Of a stretch of DNA of 64,000 bases, positions 41,836-51,460 are shown piece by piece (the stretch's first letter is position 1; each line of letters opens with the position of its first letter). The notes below the pieces were generated by a model that saw only the letters and a list, made by a program, of their open reading frames with translations, ran no database searches and had not been told where the DNA came from. The DNA is from Notospermus geniculatus (lineage: Eukaryota; Nemertea; Pilidiophora; Heteronemertea; Lineidae), in NCBI GenBank assembly GCA_002633025.1, contig NMRB01000976.1:170304-234303 (forward strand), in the 5' to 3' direction. A program made the position numbers and the translations under genes.

Positions 41836-42340
41836 GTAAGAGAGCATCTTCATCATAAATCAGTATAAAGCTTCAATCCTCAAAATAAGGGTTCGGTGAT
41901 TTGTGATTTGTTAGGTAGGCCTACGAGAGTGGGTGCCAGTCATTGTTTCAGGTTTTTACTGCAATGGTCAGGTCCGTTGCAGGTCAGACAGTAAATCCCA
42001 GATGACAGGCACAAAAGTGAACTTTGTCTGTCAGGTACCTGTCAAAACATTGCAGCTTGCAGCTTATTATCTGCTATCATGAAGATGTCAAACCCCTTGA
42101 GGTCTCAATTGTGGTTTTGTGACATTATGAGAAAAATGTTGCACCCAAAGATATTTTAAATGAAACCTCTTCGGATGTTCAGTTATCATTTTGGATTAAA
42201 AATAATCACACTATTTGTTTTAGTTGTAGTTGTTCATGTTATACATGTAAGCTGATGTATAATTTCTAGTAAAAAGGCCTAATCGAACTTAATTTAAATT
42301 GTTCAACCATTCCATAATGCCTGATTTTGTTCCCTTGCAG

Positions 42341-44206
42341 ATGCATCAGTGCAGACTGATGAGGACCAGATACTGCAAGACATTGAAAAGGACCACACGT
42401 ATGCCAGGGTGTACCCTTCGGAGGCCGACATTCCAAGTACATGTTGTTCATCTTCTGATTGTCAACTGCCCGTGATGCTTACGCCAATTACTGCACCATC
42501 GACATCTTTGCAGAGTGACAGTCAAACTGATGAAATGGACCGTGGGACAGTTTCCACTGATGTCATGGATACCACTTTGGAGACAGAAGACGATGTGGAT
42601 GATGCTGATTTCGTTCCACAAACTGAAAGCGACAGTGACACAGAATCTAACATCGATCCCGGTGATGAACTTCCACTTGACAGTGACTTCCATGATGTCA
42701 AGTCTTTCACTGTACCAGAAAACTCTGCAGATGAAAGAAAATTTATTGTGTTTGAATCCTGCATTGTCAGTTTGTTGCTGAAAAAATGTCAGAAGGCAGG
42801 TTGTTCTGCAAATGTAGTTGAATTCAAGAGAACCATGTTGGGGTCCCGCCTTCTGATAGTTACAAAATGTGCTGCTGGGTGCAATTATAAATGGTCATCT
42901 CAGCCAGTTCTTGACAGAATGGGAGCTGGGAATATTTTGTTATCTGCTGCCATTCTATTTTCCGGTAACACCTATGCCAGAATGCATGACATTGCAGCTT
43001 GTTTGAAGATGCCCATCCTCTGCGAGAGTCAGTTTTATGCAATTCAGAAGAGGTACCTCTTCCCTGTTGTCAATGAGACCTGGATTTCAAGCCAGAACGA
43101 GGTATTGGATAAATTGTCAAAAGAGCCAAAGGTTGTACTGTCAGGTGATGGTCGTTGTGACAGCCCTGGATTCTCTGCCAAATATGGAACTTACTCACTG
43201 ATGGATGTGAATACTGGTTCTATTGTAGAGTTTGTTGTGCTCAACAGAGCAGATCCACGCGTGAAAAGTTCGAATGCTATGGAGCCTATGGGTATGCGTG
43301 AGTGTCTCATTAATCTTCAGGAAAAGAACATCACTATCCATATCCTCACCACAGACAGGCACAAAACTGTTAGGAAAATCATCAGGGTGGAGTTCCCTCA
43401 GATTGTTCACCAGTTTGACTTGTGGCACTTTTGTAAAAGTATAGTCAAGAAGATAATCAAAATCTGTGGGAAGAAAAAAGCAGCTGGCCCCTCTTCTTGA
43501 TTGGTTGCAGTCAATTAGCAATCACTTCTGGTGGTGTGCCGAGTCATGCCAAGGTGATGTGGAGATTCTGCGAGAAAAGTGGGATTCCATATTGTACCAC
43601 ACCGCAAATATCCATGCCTGGGGGGACAAGAAACACTTCCATGCTTGTCAGCATCCACCCCTGAGCCCAGAGGAGAAGAGAGACAAGTCCTGGCTTCCTG
43701 TAGGTTCTCCAGCGCATGATGCCCTCACGAAGATAGTGAAGAACAAGGAGATAACTGCGGACCTGAAGTTCTGTGCCTTGTTCTGCCACACGGGCCAGCT
43801 TGAGGTATACCACTCCCTGGTAAACAAGTACGCCCCCAAGAGGCAGCACTTTTCGTATGAGGGTATGGTCAGCAGGACACAGCTGGCTGCTATTGACCAA
43901 AATCATAGTGTTGGTCGAAAACAGGCCACGACCAAGTTGGACCAGCCACGGTATAATGTGGTTCAACCCAAAACAATCAGCAACACAAAGAAATGGGTTG
44001 CAAAACCTATAATGGAGGCTAAGGACCACAGCTACAGAGAGGGGATGATGAGGGATGTGATCCTTATGCGAATGCATGGACTGGTGAAGCCCCACATTCA
44101 ACTGCCAGCCATCAATCAAAACATGTCTGGTGGGGAAAAGCCTGAAAAGAGTGAGGTCATCAAAGCCACTGTACACAACACCCGGTTCAGGAATAACAAA
44201 GTCTAA
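42341..44206 (+). CDS. Exon 5, copy B: Cys module plus DDE transposase-like domain, one frame break
   Basis: Acceptor CCCTTGCAG (AG at 42339-42340), phase 1. The order is an acidic stretch, a Cys module (FESCIVSLLLKKCQKAGC, TKCAAGCNYKWSSQP), a helical region (GNILLSAAILFSGNTY), then the catalytic fold. LSGDGRCDSPGFSAKYGTYS holds the first Asp (43147), TTDRH the second Asp (43354), and HQFDLWHFCKS and TGQLEVYHSLVNKYAPK the likely Glu (43802). The end is basic (KPEKSEVIKATVHNTRFRNN). I recall an animal gene family (zebrafish si:ch211-108c17.2 type) with this DGRCDSPG / TDRH / DLWH pattern; the name is from memory. The frame breaks by one base at the A6 run 43474-43479: one frame stops at 43500 and the next frame carries the remaining 240 residues. 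Both parts look conserved, so the break is recent, a sequencing error, or a frameshift site. The protein is either a THAP-type transposase or a gene derived from one. Confidence 0.75.
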
Positions 44207-44512
44207 ATCAATGACAAAGAGATGATTTGTGATTTTTACTCTGAACAGAGATTTATTGGATGACAACACATTTCCAGTGTTTTCATACTGGTACGCATGT
44301 ATCACCTTAAGAACAACAAGAGCGGGTACAACTGTCTTTTAACTAAGACTAAAACCATTCCAGCCGCACTGTATTGAATTCAGAAAGTGCTAAAGTCCTC
44401 CGCGTTAGTGTAGTGTAAAATGCACTATGCTCTATGGGGATACATTAGAGCCTCTACAGGTGTCACCTCTGCTCTGTAAGTCATCATTTGACCAAGTGGC
44501 CATCATCTGACT

Positions 44513-44666
44513 AAGGGCCGTATGCACCAAGCGAAGATTACCTTGAACTCAGGTTAAGCCACAACTTTTCCATTGTCACATCATGCCCTGGCAAACCTGA
44601 ACAGTTGAAAAGTTGTGGTTCTAACCTGAGTTGAAGATAATCTTCCTTTGGTGCATACGGCCCTAA
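44513..44666. mobile_element. MITE M4, 154 bp
   Basis: AAGGGCCGTATGCACCAAGC with an inner CTCAGGTTAAGCCACAACTT is inverted at 44606-44666. The GGGCCGTATGCA end resembles family M2. It lies between the stops of the two convergent genes. Confidence 0.75.
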
Positions 44667-44802
44667 GTGTTCAAACATTCGTTTACTTCAACAGGAGAAC
44701 ATGATATGAAAATCCAATCAGGCGTGGGAAAAAATTTCTTAGGGTTTTATAGATGTTTACTCAGTCACTTAATTTTGAGGGTTATCCAAATTGAGAACGA
44801 AA

Positions 44803-44986
44803 TCAGTCAGGATACACATTGTCATTCTCATCAGCCTCTCTAAATCCTGTATAATTGCCAGACGGATCAGGATATTTGTCTCGTATCATTTTCACAACAC
44901 AGGAGGGAATAACTCTTCTCACATGTTTGCCGAGTCTCTTGTGACACCACCAAGTGAATTGCCTGTATGCTGCTAGGCGAAAAATC
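44803..44986 (-). CDS. P2XR_C gene, exon 2 (last exon)
   Basis: The acceptor TTTTTTCTTACATTTCAG (AG at 44987-44988) joins exon 1 in phase: exon 1 ends in AG and this exon supplies the G of an Arg codon. It encodes [19 protein letters not shown], then [19 protein letters not shown] and NYTGF, and an acidic end. This is the C-terminal part of the P2XR_C fold, where YRQFxxWxxxRLG, RxVIPSCV and YPxxxGxYxGF are the familiar blocks. It lies within duplication copy B and has a twin at 40470-40653. Confidence 0.8.
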
Positions 44987-45177
44987 CTGAAATGTAAGAA
45001 AAAACAGTTTGTCACAACTTCTGGTTTATGTGAAATGTGTAATGTAAATACTTTAGCTACGTCTACACGGAGCATTTTAGCTCCAGTTAACCGTCTACAC
45101 GGGGCCTTGTCTGGAGCTAAGTTGTCGAGACAACTTTGTCTCGGGTTAACTTGACCCCAGTAGGGTAGGGGGGTTAA

Positions 45178-45894
45178 AGAGGAACAGACCCCTTCAAATA
45201 TAATGACTATTTTTGCTGTTCCAAATGGGTATGACACCACTCTATGGCTGGCAAAAATTTGGTGAAAAAAATCTCAGCTCATTTTCAAACTACACACAAA
45301 AATGTATTTCTCAGAATTCAAATTTCCCGCTCAATTAGTGATGTCATACCTAGAACCATTTCTATAGTCATCCATTGTAAACTGTACTACATCTTTATCC
45401 TGGAGAGCCTGTCAAGCGCACTTTCTGACTCAAAGTGTTGATTTAGGAGGAAAAGTCCAAAGTAAACACTAACTGTCTCAGGAAGGATATTATTATTCAA
45501 CAAACTGTCGTGATTGACTAAGATATCGAAATCTCTAAATATGGTATTTTCAATTATTTCTGAATTTTCACCTGAATTTCAGGTGTAAAGATCCCCACAT
45601 GGCTGACTTATTGATTCTCAATCACGGCAACGTGGTTGACATTAGAAATATATTCTGTCCAGCTGTCTTAGATACAGATATAGCACATTTTGCAATGGTC
45701 ACTATATTGTAATGGTTCTCTGAATGACATCACTAATTGAGCGGGAAATTTGAATTCGAAAATTACATTTTGGTGTTTATTTCGGAAATGGGTGGAGATT
45801 TTCAAATCAAACTGTTGTGAGTCCTGAAGTGATATCATAAGGCATTTTGAGGTGTAGGTAGCCCAGTTTGGTTGGCAAAGTGGTCAGTTCCCCT
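45178..45894. mobile_element. piggyBac-like non-autonomous element, 717 bp, TTAA target site
   Basis: TTAA flanks at 45174-45177 and 45895-45898. The ends AGAGGAACAGACC and GGTCAGTTCCCCT form imperfect inverted repeats. Subterminal blocks around TTTCCCGCTCAATTAGTGAT are inverted on the other side. Copy A of the duplication has the empty site GGGG-TTAA-GATAACC at 40841-40844. So it inserted after the duplication, within the P2XR_C intron. Confidence 0.9.
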
Positions 45895-46058
45895 TTAAGA
45901 TAACCCGAGACAAAGTTGTCTCGAGACAGTTGTCGTGTAGACGCGCTCGCCTTGTCCATGTTGTCTGTCTCGGGACAAAGGCCTATATTGGTTCCGTATT
46001 TATCAATGTGTGCATACCCTGTACTGTAATAGGGATTATTGGGCTCATAATGGCCTGG

Positions 46059-46162
46059 GGCCGTATGCATAAAACATCTTAAGTGTAAAATTTGCCTTAA
46101 ACTATTGTTCCAAACAAAAGATAAGGAAAATCTTACACTTAAGATGTTTTATGCATACGGCC
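46059..46162. mobile_element. M2 MITE, 104 bp
   Basis: GGCCGTATGCATAAAACATC and the inverse, with CTTAAGTGTAAAA arms inside. Flanks are CCTGG and CCAGG. It is absent from duplication copy A (near 41005), so it is a later insertion, placed directly beside an M3 MITE. Confidence 0.8.
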
Positions 46163-46166
46163 CCAG

Positions 46167-46277
46167 GCCCCGTATTCATAAAGCTACTTACGGTAAGTCT
46201 TAAGTATGATACATCTTTTGTGTTGAACAAAGGATAAGTGTCATACTTAGACTTAAGTAGTTTTATGAATACGGGGC
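46167..46277. mobile_element. M3 MITE in copy B
   Basis: Partner of 41011-41107, with a small CGGTAAG variation after GCTACTTA. Confidence 0.75.
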
Positions 46278-46386
46278 CTGTTTAATAAAGTGACTTAAGC
46301 TAATAGTATGCCGACCATTGACTCAATGCATTTTCCATTTGGTTCAAGGTACCATTGGCTTAAAGTCACTTTATGAAACAGGCCCC
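46274..46386. mobile_element. MITE, about 113 bp
   Basis: GGCCTGTTTAATAAAGTGAC then TTAAGC is inverted as GCTTAAAGTCACTTTATGAA then ACAGGCC. Only its left half is present at the end of duplication copy A (41104-41124), so the copy A boundary falls inside it. Confidence 0.65.
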
Positions 46387-46472
46387 TGGTCACTTTCTAG
46401 TAAAACCTGGTCCCCCTTGGAAATTTAAAAGGTGGATGTTGTGCTTTTTTGGCCCATCCTGTAGAAAAATCC

Positions 46473-47290
46473 AACGTGTACAATGGGCATTCAAGTTGGA
46501 ATGTATTGCAGAACCTGGGGCCGTATGCATAAAACATCTTAAGTGTAAACTTTCCCTTATCTTTTGTTTGGAACAATAGTTTAAGGCAAATTTTACACTT
46601 AAGATGTTTTATGCATACGGCTCCTGGACTCGACCATGTCGACTACCTCAAATCAAGGGTGACCACTGATGTAGGACCAAAATGTATCATTGTGTATCAT
46701 ATATGTGTATATTAAACATGGTAAAGTCAACCTAACTGTTGACTCTAAGCTCTTGCACAGGCCTGGCATTTTCGCCATGTGTTAGGTCGACTTCAACTAA
46801 TGTATAAAGTGCTGTTAAAAGGGTCATAAATGAAAGGAATGCCCGAATACAAATCTCGGGAAGGCATGTCTTGGATTCATTCATACTGAAAACATGAAAC
46901 CAACATCGTCCCCATGTAATATAGTAATTAGCAAAAAAACGTGTACAATGGGCATTCAAGTTGGAATGTATTGCAGAACCTGGACTCGACCATGTCGACT
47001 ACCTCAAATCAAGGGTGACCACTGATGTAGGACCAAAATGTATCATTGTGTATCATATGTGTATATTAAACATGGTAAAGTCAACCTAACTGTTGACTCT
47101 AAGCTCTTGCACAGGCCTGGCATTTTCGCCATGTGTTAGGTCGACTTCAACTAATGTATAAAGTGCTATTAAAAGGGTCATAAATGAAAGGAATGCCCGA
47201 ATACAAATCTCGGGAAGGCATGTCTTGGATTCATTCATACTGAAAACATGAAACCAACATCGTGCCCATGTAATATAGTAATTAGCAAAA
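46473..47290. repeat. Head-to-tail duplication of 353 bp
   Basis: Copy 1 is 46473-46937 (including a 104-bp MITE and its target copy) and copy 2 is 46938-47290. They share AACGTGTACAATGGGCATTC at the start and TAGTAATTAGCAAAA at the end, with very few differences. It lies in the P2XR_C intron. Confidence 0.9.
46519..46622. mobile_element. M2 MITE, 104 bp, CCTGG duplication and empty sister site
   Basis: GGCCGTATGCATAAAACATC to its inverse ending GCATACGGCT, flanked by CCTGG (46514-46518 and 46623-46627). The second tandem copy has a single CCTGG (46979-46983) and no insertion. Confidence 0.85.
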
Positions 47291-48057
47291 TGGGCGGATG
47301 AAGCGAATCCGGCATAATTCCGCGACCACAGTAAATTAAGTTTATCATTACTGCATGTCCTGTACATTTTAATACAGTTAATAACTGCTCTGTGCTTCTG
47401 ACATATTGAGACTTGTCTGCATGTCATGCATTATTCAATAAATTACAATCTTCATGCAGTCAGATTATGCCTTTTTTTCACTTTTTGATCAGCTGATTAG
47501 GCCTGATATAAAACGCCAGTGTGAACACAGCAAAGTGACTCGAAATCTCGAATTTTTGACGCAAAAAAATCTGACCAACTGCACAAAAAATTGGGGAAAT
47601 AAGGCTCGACAGCCCTCGGAAACCTTCATAAGAATAAGGTGCCCAGAGCCTTATTTTCTCAAATCACTTATCAGTGCATGCAGTTCAGTTATGCCCGCTG
47701 TAGGCATTGTTCTTGTAGACCTTTACTAAAAATTATAAATGGGGCTTAAATGGGTGTTCACAATGCCTTTCAGCAAGGCAGTCGGTAGCCTATGACCAAA
47801 ATCACCCTTCATGAGCCTAATTTATAATTTTTAGTAGGCCTAGGGCCTACCGGTACAAAAAAATGCTAGGGCCTACGGGTAGGCGTACTGTGTAGGCCTA
47901 CGCTTGTAGGCCCTACGGTACAACGGAGTCAGATTTTTTGCATCAAAATTTCGAGATTAAGAACCCTTAATTTGATCTTCAGACACTCTCTTGCTCATCT
48001 AGCCTGCTGCTAGGCCTACTATAGACCAGCCTCTTGGATAGGCCAAAGCCAGGCTAC
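47291..48057 (-). other. Intron of the P2XR_C gene, 5' part
   Basis: The donor AAAG|GTAGCC is at 48056-48057. A small inverted pair ACTAAAAATTATAAAT / ATTTATAATTTTTAGTA lies at 47723-47838. AGGCCTA-rich text fills 47830-47930. No other gene is seen. Confidence 0.5.
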
Positions 48058-48511
48058 CTTTCAGTGAATGGTTCAGCTAAAGATGCACGTTTTACATCCT
48101 TCATGGCGACCAATGCTGTCCGTAGAACTGCCTTCTCTAGGACTACCATGCTGAACTCTTCATGAAGACATATACAGTCCAAGTCATCCTTAAAAAGCCT
48201 ATCTTGAAGTTCTTCAAGTTCATGACAGCAAATGTTCATTACAGGGATCGCGTGGGATACACAATGATCCATGCATGTACACCAGTCGTCGACAGGTTTC
48301 CCAACACGATCGCCGAAATCAATACCGTGTACAAAAGGAGTGTCATTTTCAGCCAAATTCTCGGTCTCTCCGTCTTCACCATCAGTCCAACCGGAATCCT
48401 GGCCAATCCTAACAACAGTTGGCTCAAACCTGTAAGGCTGAATCCCCCGGTTGATCCGGCTATATCGCTTACAATTTCGTCGTCCGATGAAGATTCCGAG
48501 AAGTACTCCAT
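48058..48511 (-). CDS. P2XR_C gene, exon 1
   Basis: The ATG at 48511 gives MEYFSESSSDDEIVSDIAG, the acidic Ser-rich start usual for this family. The P2XR_C core follows: IQPYRFEP, DDWCTCMDHC, VMNICCHELEEL and DLDCICLHEEFSMVVLEKAV, with the CxC...CC...CIC cysteine and histidine zinc ligands in order. The exon ends ACTGAAAG|GTAGCC (phase 2) and joins 44986 in frame. The domain is the C-terminal ballast of vertebrate P2X7 receptors; standalone proteins with it are numerous in marine animals and their role is unclear. One base appears missing in a G run (plus-strand C5 at 48444-48448): the N-terminal frame and the core frame differ there. An ATG at 48596 in the core frame gives an alternative but less family-like N-terminus. 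Confidence 0.75.
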
Positions 48512-48597
48512 TATTACACGCCGTGTGTAGTACGATGTACACAGCAGTCTGAATGCATACATGGCATAGCGCACAGCTGATTCTGTTTACGCACAAA

Positions 48598-48652
48598 TGA
48601 CGTCATGCACATGTCATGTGACGTTGCAGCCGTCGTATTTGGTCACGTGACC
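48598..48652 (-). promoter_or_regulatory. Promoter of the P2XR_C gene
   Basis: On the minus strand GGTCACGTGACC (48652-48641) is followed by TGACGTCA (48605-48598), and two bases later TGTGCGTA. The CRE ends 86 bp before the ATG. The same ordered set precedes the THAP gene. No TATA box is seen. Confidence 0.5.
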
Positions 48653-48809
48653 AGAAAAAATGGTAGCGGCCTGAGCGAATATTCATCCTGAGATAAAAGA
48701 CGCGACAAAATATTTATTTCAAATTCGCACCACTTCACTTCCGCCGACAAAACTGAATTATGATTGGTCGAATGGGGTATTTACCGGCGGAAGTTCGTGT
48801 CGGAATTAA

Positions 48810-48871
48810 TGGGCCCATATATTCGAATTAATGGGTCCATATATATTCGAATTAATGGGTCCATATATTCG
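48810..48871. repeat. Three-copy tandem repeat of 22-26 bp
   Basis: The unit is ATTAATGGGTCCATATATTC plus GA, with one unit carrying an extra AT pair. Confidence 0.85.
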
Positions 48872-49712
48872 AAAGGGTTGAGAAAATGAGGAAACCTGCC
48901 GTTTAAGTGCCAAGCCTCGCACCGCGCAACAATTTTCTCATTTTGGTTTGTACTAATGTTCATGGTATCAATCAATTTTGCATTGCGCGAGACTGCCTTC
49001 TTCACTTCAACCAAAATGGCGGCCGGTTCTCTCACTTTCCTTGATGCTTTCCAGCAAAGTTCTGCACTTTGGCGTGGATGAAGACTTATTTCATCGCGCT
49101 TTAGGGGCAAACCAGGCAGAACAAGGTCAGTTCATCATCTAACAATGATACTTTTTTCGGCCAAGCGCATTTTCTATGGAGTTTTCTATCGATGAAAAAT
49201 TGGGTTTGGTGATTGTGCAATGCATTGCAGTGCACGATTATATATCTGTACAGGGTGGTCCAAAAAAAACCGGACAAGCATACTTCCACAACCCAGTGCC
49301 TAAAACTACTGATTGCATTGGATGGAAAATCTTTCTAGAAGAAAGAAGACACCAAGATATCCCGGTTCGGTCCAGTAGTTTGAGCTGCAGACCCTATTTT
49401 GTAAACCAAGGTCGAGGCCCTTGGTGAATTGTTCCATACAGAACAATCAAGAGCATACACAGCAGCGTAGCCTTGTAACTGACAACAGGATTATCCTGTG
49501 GAAAGGTCAAGCAAAAAATGAAGTACAGGTACATATAGAATATGAAAATCAAACTTGAGCATTGTTGCATAACAACTAATCACCTTCATCAATCATGCTG
49601 AATTCGCGGTTCACCGTTAAGTTAGTTATTAAGGACCACTGACTTTGCTTAATTCACAAAAATGGCTCTGGAGATAAAACTACTGGACCGAATCGAGATA
49701 TATTGGTCTTAT
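48872..49712. other. No gene supported
   Basis: AAAATGGCGGCC (YY1-like) near 49012 hints at a promoter but no ORF follows. ACAGGGTGGTCCAAAAAAAA near 49249 is a mariner-like end without a visible partner. Confidence 0.4.
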
Positions 49713-49990
49713 TTTTAGCTCACTGGGGTGAGCTATTACGATGGTGCAGCGTCCGTCGTCCGTCGTCGTCCGTCGTTGTCCGTTAGCAGGGCACGTTTCG
49801 TAACCGCTGGAGCTATTGATCTGAAACTTGGAACATATATACCCCTAGGTCAGATGACCCACGACACCAAGTGTCGGTCCGATTCGACTCTCAGTTTGGC
49901 CACCAGGTGGCGGAAACCAAAAACACAAAAAGTGCAATAACTCCTGAACTAATGACTAGATCATCTNGGTCATTTCTGTCTTGGCAGACG
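49713..49990 (+). repeat. GTCCGT repeat family, forward copy
   Basis: TTTTTAGCTCACTGGGGTGA and GCTATTACGATGGTGCAG, then (GTCCGTC)n, GGGCACGTTTCGTAACC, ATACCCCTAGGTCAGATGAC and TTTGGCCACCAGGTGGC. It is inverted at 54255-54520. One ambiguous base is at 49967. Confidence 0.8.
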
Positions 49991-50424
49991 TTGTTGGAGG
50001 CGCGAACCGGGGCGCGAACACGTGAGGTCATTGACATTAAATGGCTGCACCATCTGTAGCCCTAACTAAGGAAAACACGCGGATTTCGAAGAGCTTGCTG
50101 TGTCTCGAAAACCCGCGTTTTTCAGACACGGATTTCTTGAAGCCCAGTAATTCATAGGGGTGTGACCACAAGAAACCCGGGGATTTTAATGCATGTATGT
50201 AGTCTAACCAGGGCTTATATTTGGGGGTAGGAGTTTGGATGACCAATTTGAATATGTAGATGAAGTTATTTGCAAAAGTAAGAACATTCAATGTAGAAAC
50301 AGAAGCCGAGATGCTATAGGGGGCACATTTATTTCATCCGACGCAGAGAAAAGAACAGTGAGAGGGTGCATTGTCCATAAAGCCAATGCACCCTCTCACG
50401 AAATGACGGCGCTTGTGAAATTTG
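49991..50424. other. No gene recognised
   Basis: A CCCTCTCAC/GTGAGAGGGTGCATTG inverted pair lies at 50358-50400. Nothing else. Confidence 0.35.
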
Positions 50425-51405
50425 AAGTGAAGAAGATGACATTGTAAATGTCTTATGGTTCCTGATGTACAGGTATTTCTACATGAACGATGGATGGAGA
50501 TCAAGGTACGTTGATAGATATCAGATAGGCCTACATTGATAGAGATCAGGATTCGTTGACTGATGGATTACGATGAGGCCCATACAACTTGATTTCATGC
50601 CAATAACTCATCCATTGACCTTGACCTTGACCTTGACCACACCTCCCATATCTGCATCAAGGTCACTGCATAATCGAAATGGGCATCCTCAACAACCTAA
50701 GTATGTCTGATATCATGCCTCTACCTCTACCACAGGCAGAGATAATTCAAGTTATCATGTTTGACCTTGACCTTGACCTTTGCTCATCGAGGTCGTTGCG
50801 TGATCGAAATGGGCATCATCAGTAACATAAGTATCGGTGATATCTTGCCTCTATTTCTACCACAGGAAGAGATATTTCAAATTATCAAGTTTGATATATC
50901 AAAATCTCATGCTATGTCAATCACCCGGACACGTGAGGCTGGGTCATGTTCATAGTGATGCTCTTGGATAAGCAGCCATGAACTAAGACTTGTTTCATGT
51001 TGATCAGTTGACAATATGGCAAATTATCTCAAAATATCAATTTGTGATATCGATATCGGATATCAACATCACCCCAACATCTCAGATCAAAAGTAATCAG
51101 CTCATTCGTTTCCTAGGGTTTCAAAATCTACGGGTAGAACTTGTTTCTGTTGCTCTAGGTGTACATGTAAAAGGAGTCGTGTTAGTGCCATCATATAAAA
51201 GTGTGACGGACAAAATATCAAGTCTGATATGTTGATAACATCATGATGGCAGCATCTGATGTTGAAAATGAGTAGCTCATTTAATTGCTCAGGTTGACAA
51301 ACCTAGGGGTAGGGTGTGTTACCAGAGCTGTTGCTGTTGAAGGAGATAAGATAAGGTGTGACAAACAGACACATACCGGAACACACACACACACACACAC
51401 AGATC
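50425..51405 (+). repeat. Interspersed repeat with TGACCT arrays, copy 2, ending in (CA)n
   Basis: The core unit of 9980-10345 is repeated at least twice here: TTGACCTTGACCTTGACC at about 50617-50637 and 50761-50778, each followed by a TCrAGGTCrkTGCrTrATCG and GAAATGGGCATC block. It ends with TGACAAACAGACACATACCG and (CA)n at 51381-51402. No ORF. Confidence 0.75.
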
Positions 51406-51432
51406 CCAGAGGTGATCTCTTCTACACAGCGC

Positions 51433-51460
51433 CTGAGGAAGACCCCAATTGGGGTCGAAA
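51433..51460 (+). other. Snapback motif with hammerhead-like core, copy 1
   Basis: CTGAGGA-A-GACCCC-AATT-GGGGTC-GAAA. It contains the CUGANGA and GAAA blocks of the hammerhead ribozyme core around a perfect 6-bp stem, but with one extra A before the stem. No cleavage-site stem was identified. A second copy with a changed loop is at 59032-59059. It is also a common 3'-end motif in animal retroelements. Confidence 0.4.

Larger units (their letters stand above)
41290..46290 (+). repeat. Segmental duplication, copy B
   Basis: The longer copy. It keeps the full transposase-like exon and has gained two mobile insertions (45178-45894 and 46059-46162). Coordinates of matching exons are offset by about 2.5 kb from copy A. 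Confidence 0.9.

Noticed and set aside
43544-44305. 253-codon minus-strand ORF
   Set aside because: It is antisense to the conserved DDE exon, and its openness follows from the codon use of that exon.
45244-45441. Small ORF inside the TTAA element as a transposase
   Set aside because: Only 65 codons, no catalytic motif, and it overlaps the subterminal inverted repeat.
48781-49110. 109-codon minus-strand ORF upstream of the P2XR_C gene
   Set aside because: It lacks an ATG at its start, its C-terminal part is made of the 48810-48871 tandem repeat, and no domain or splice support is visible.
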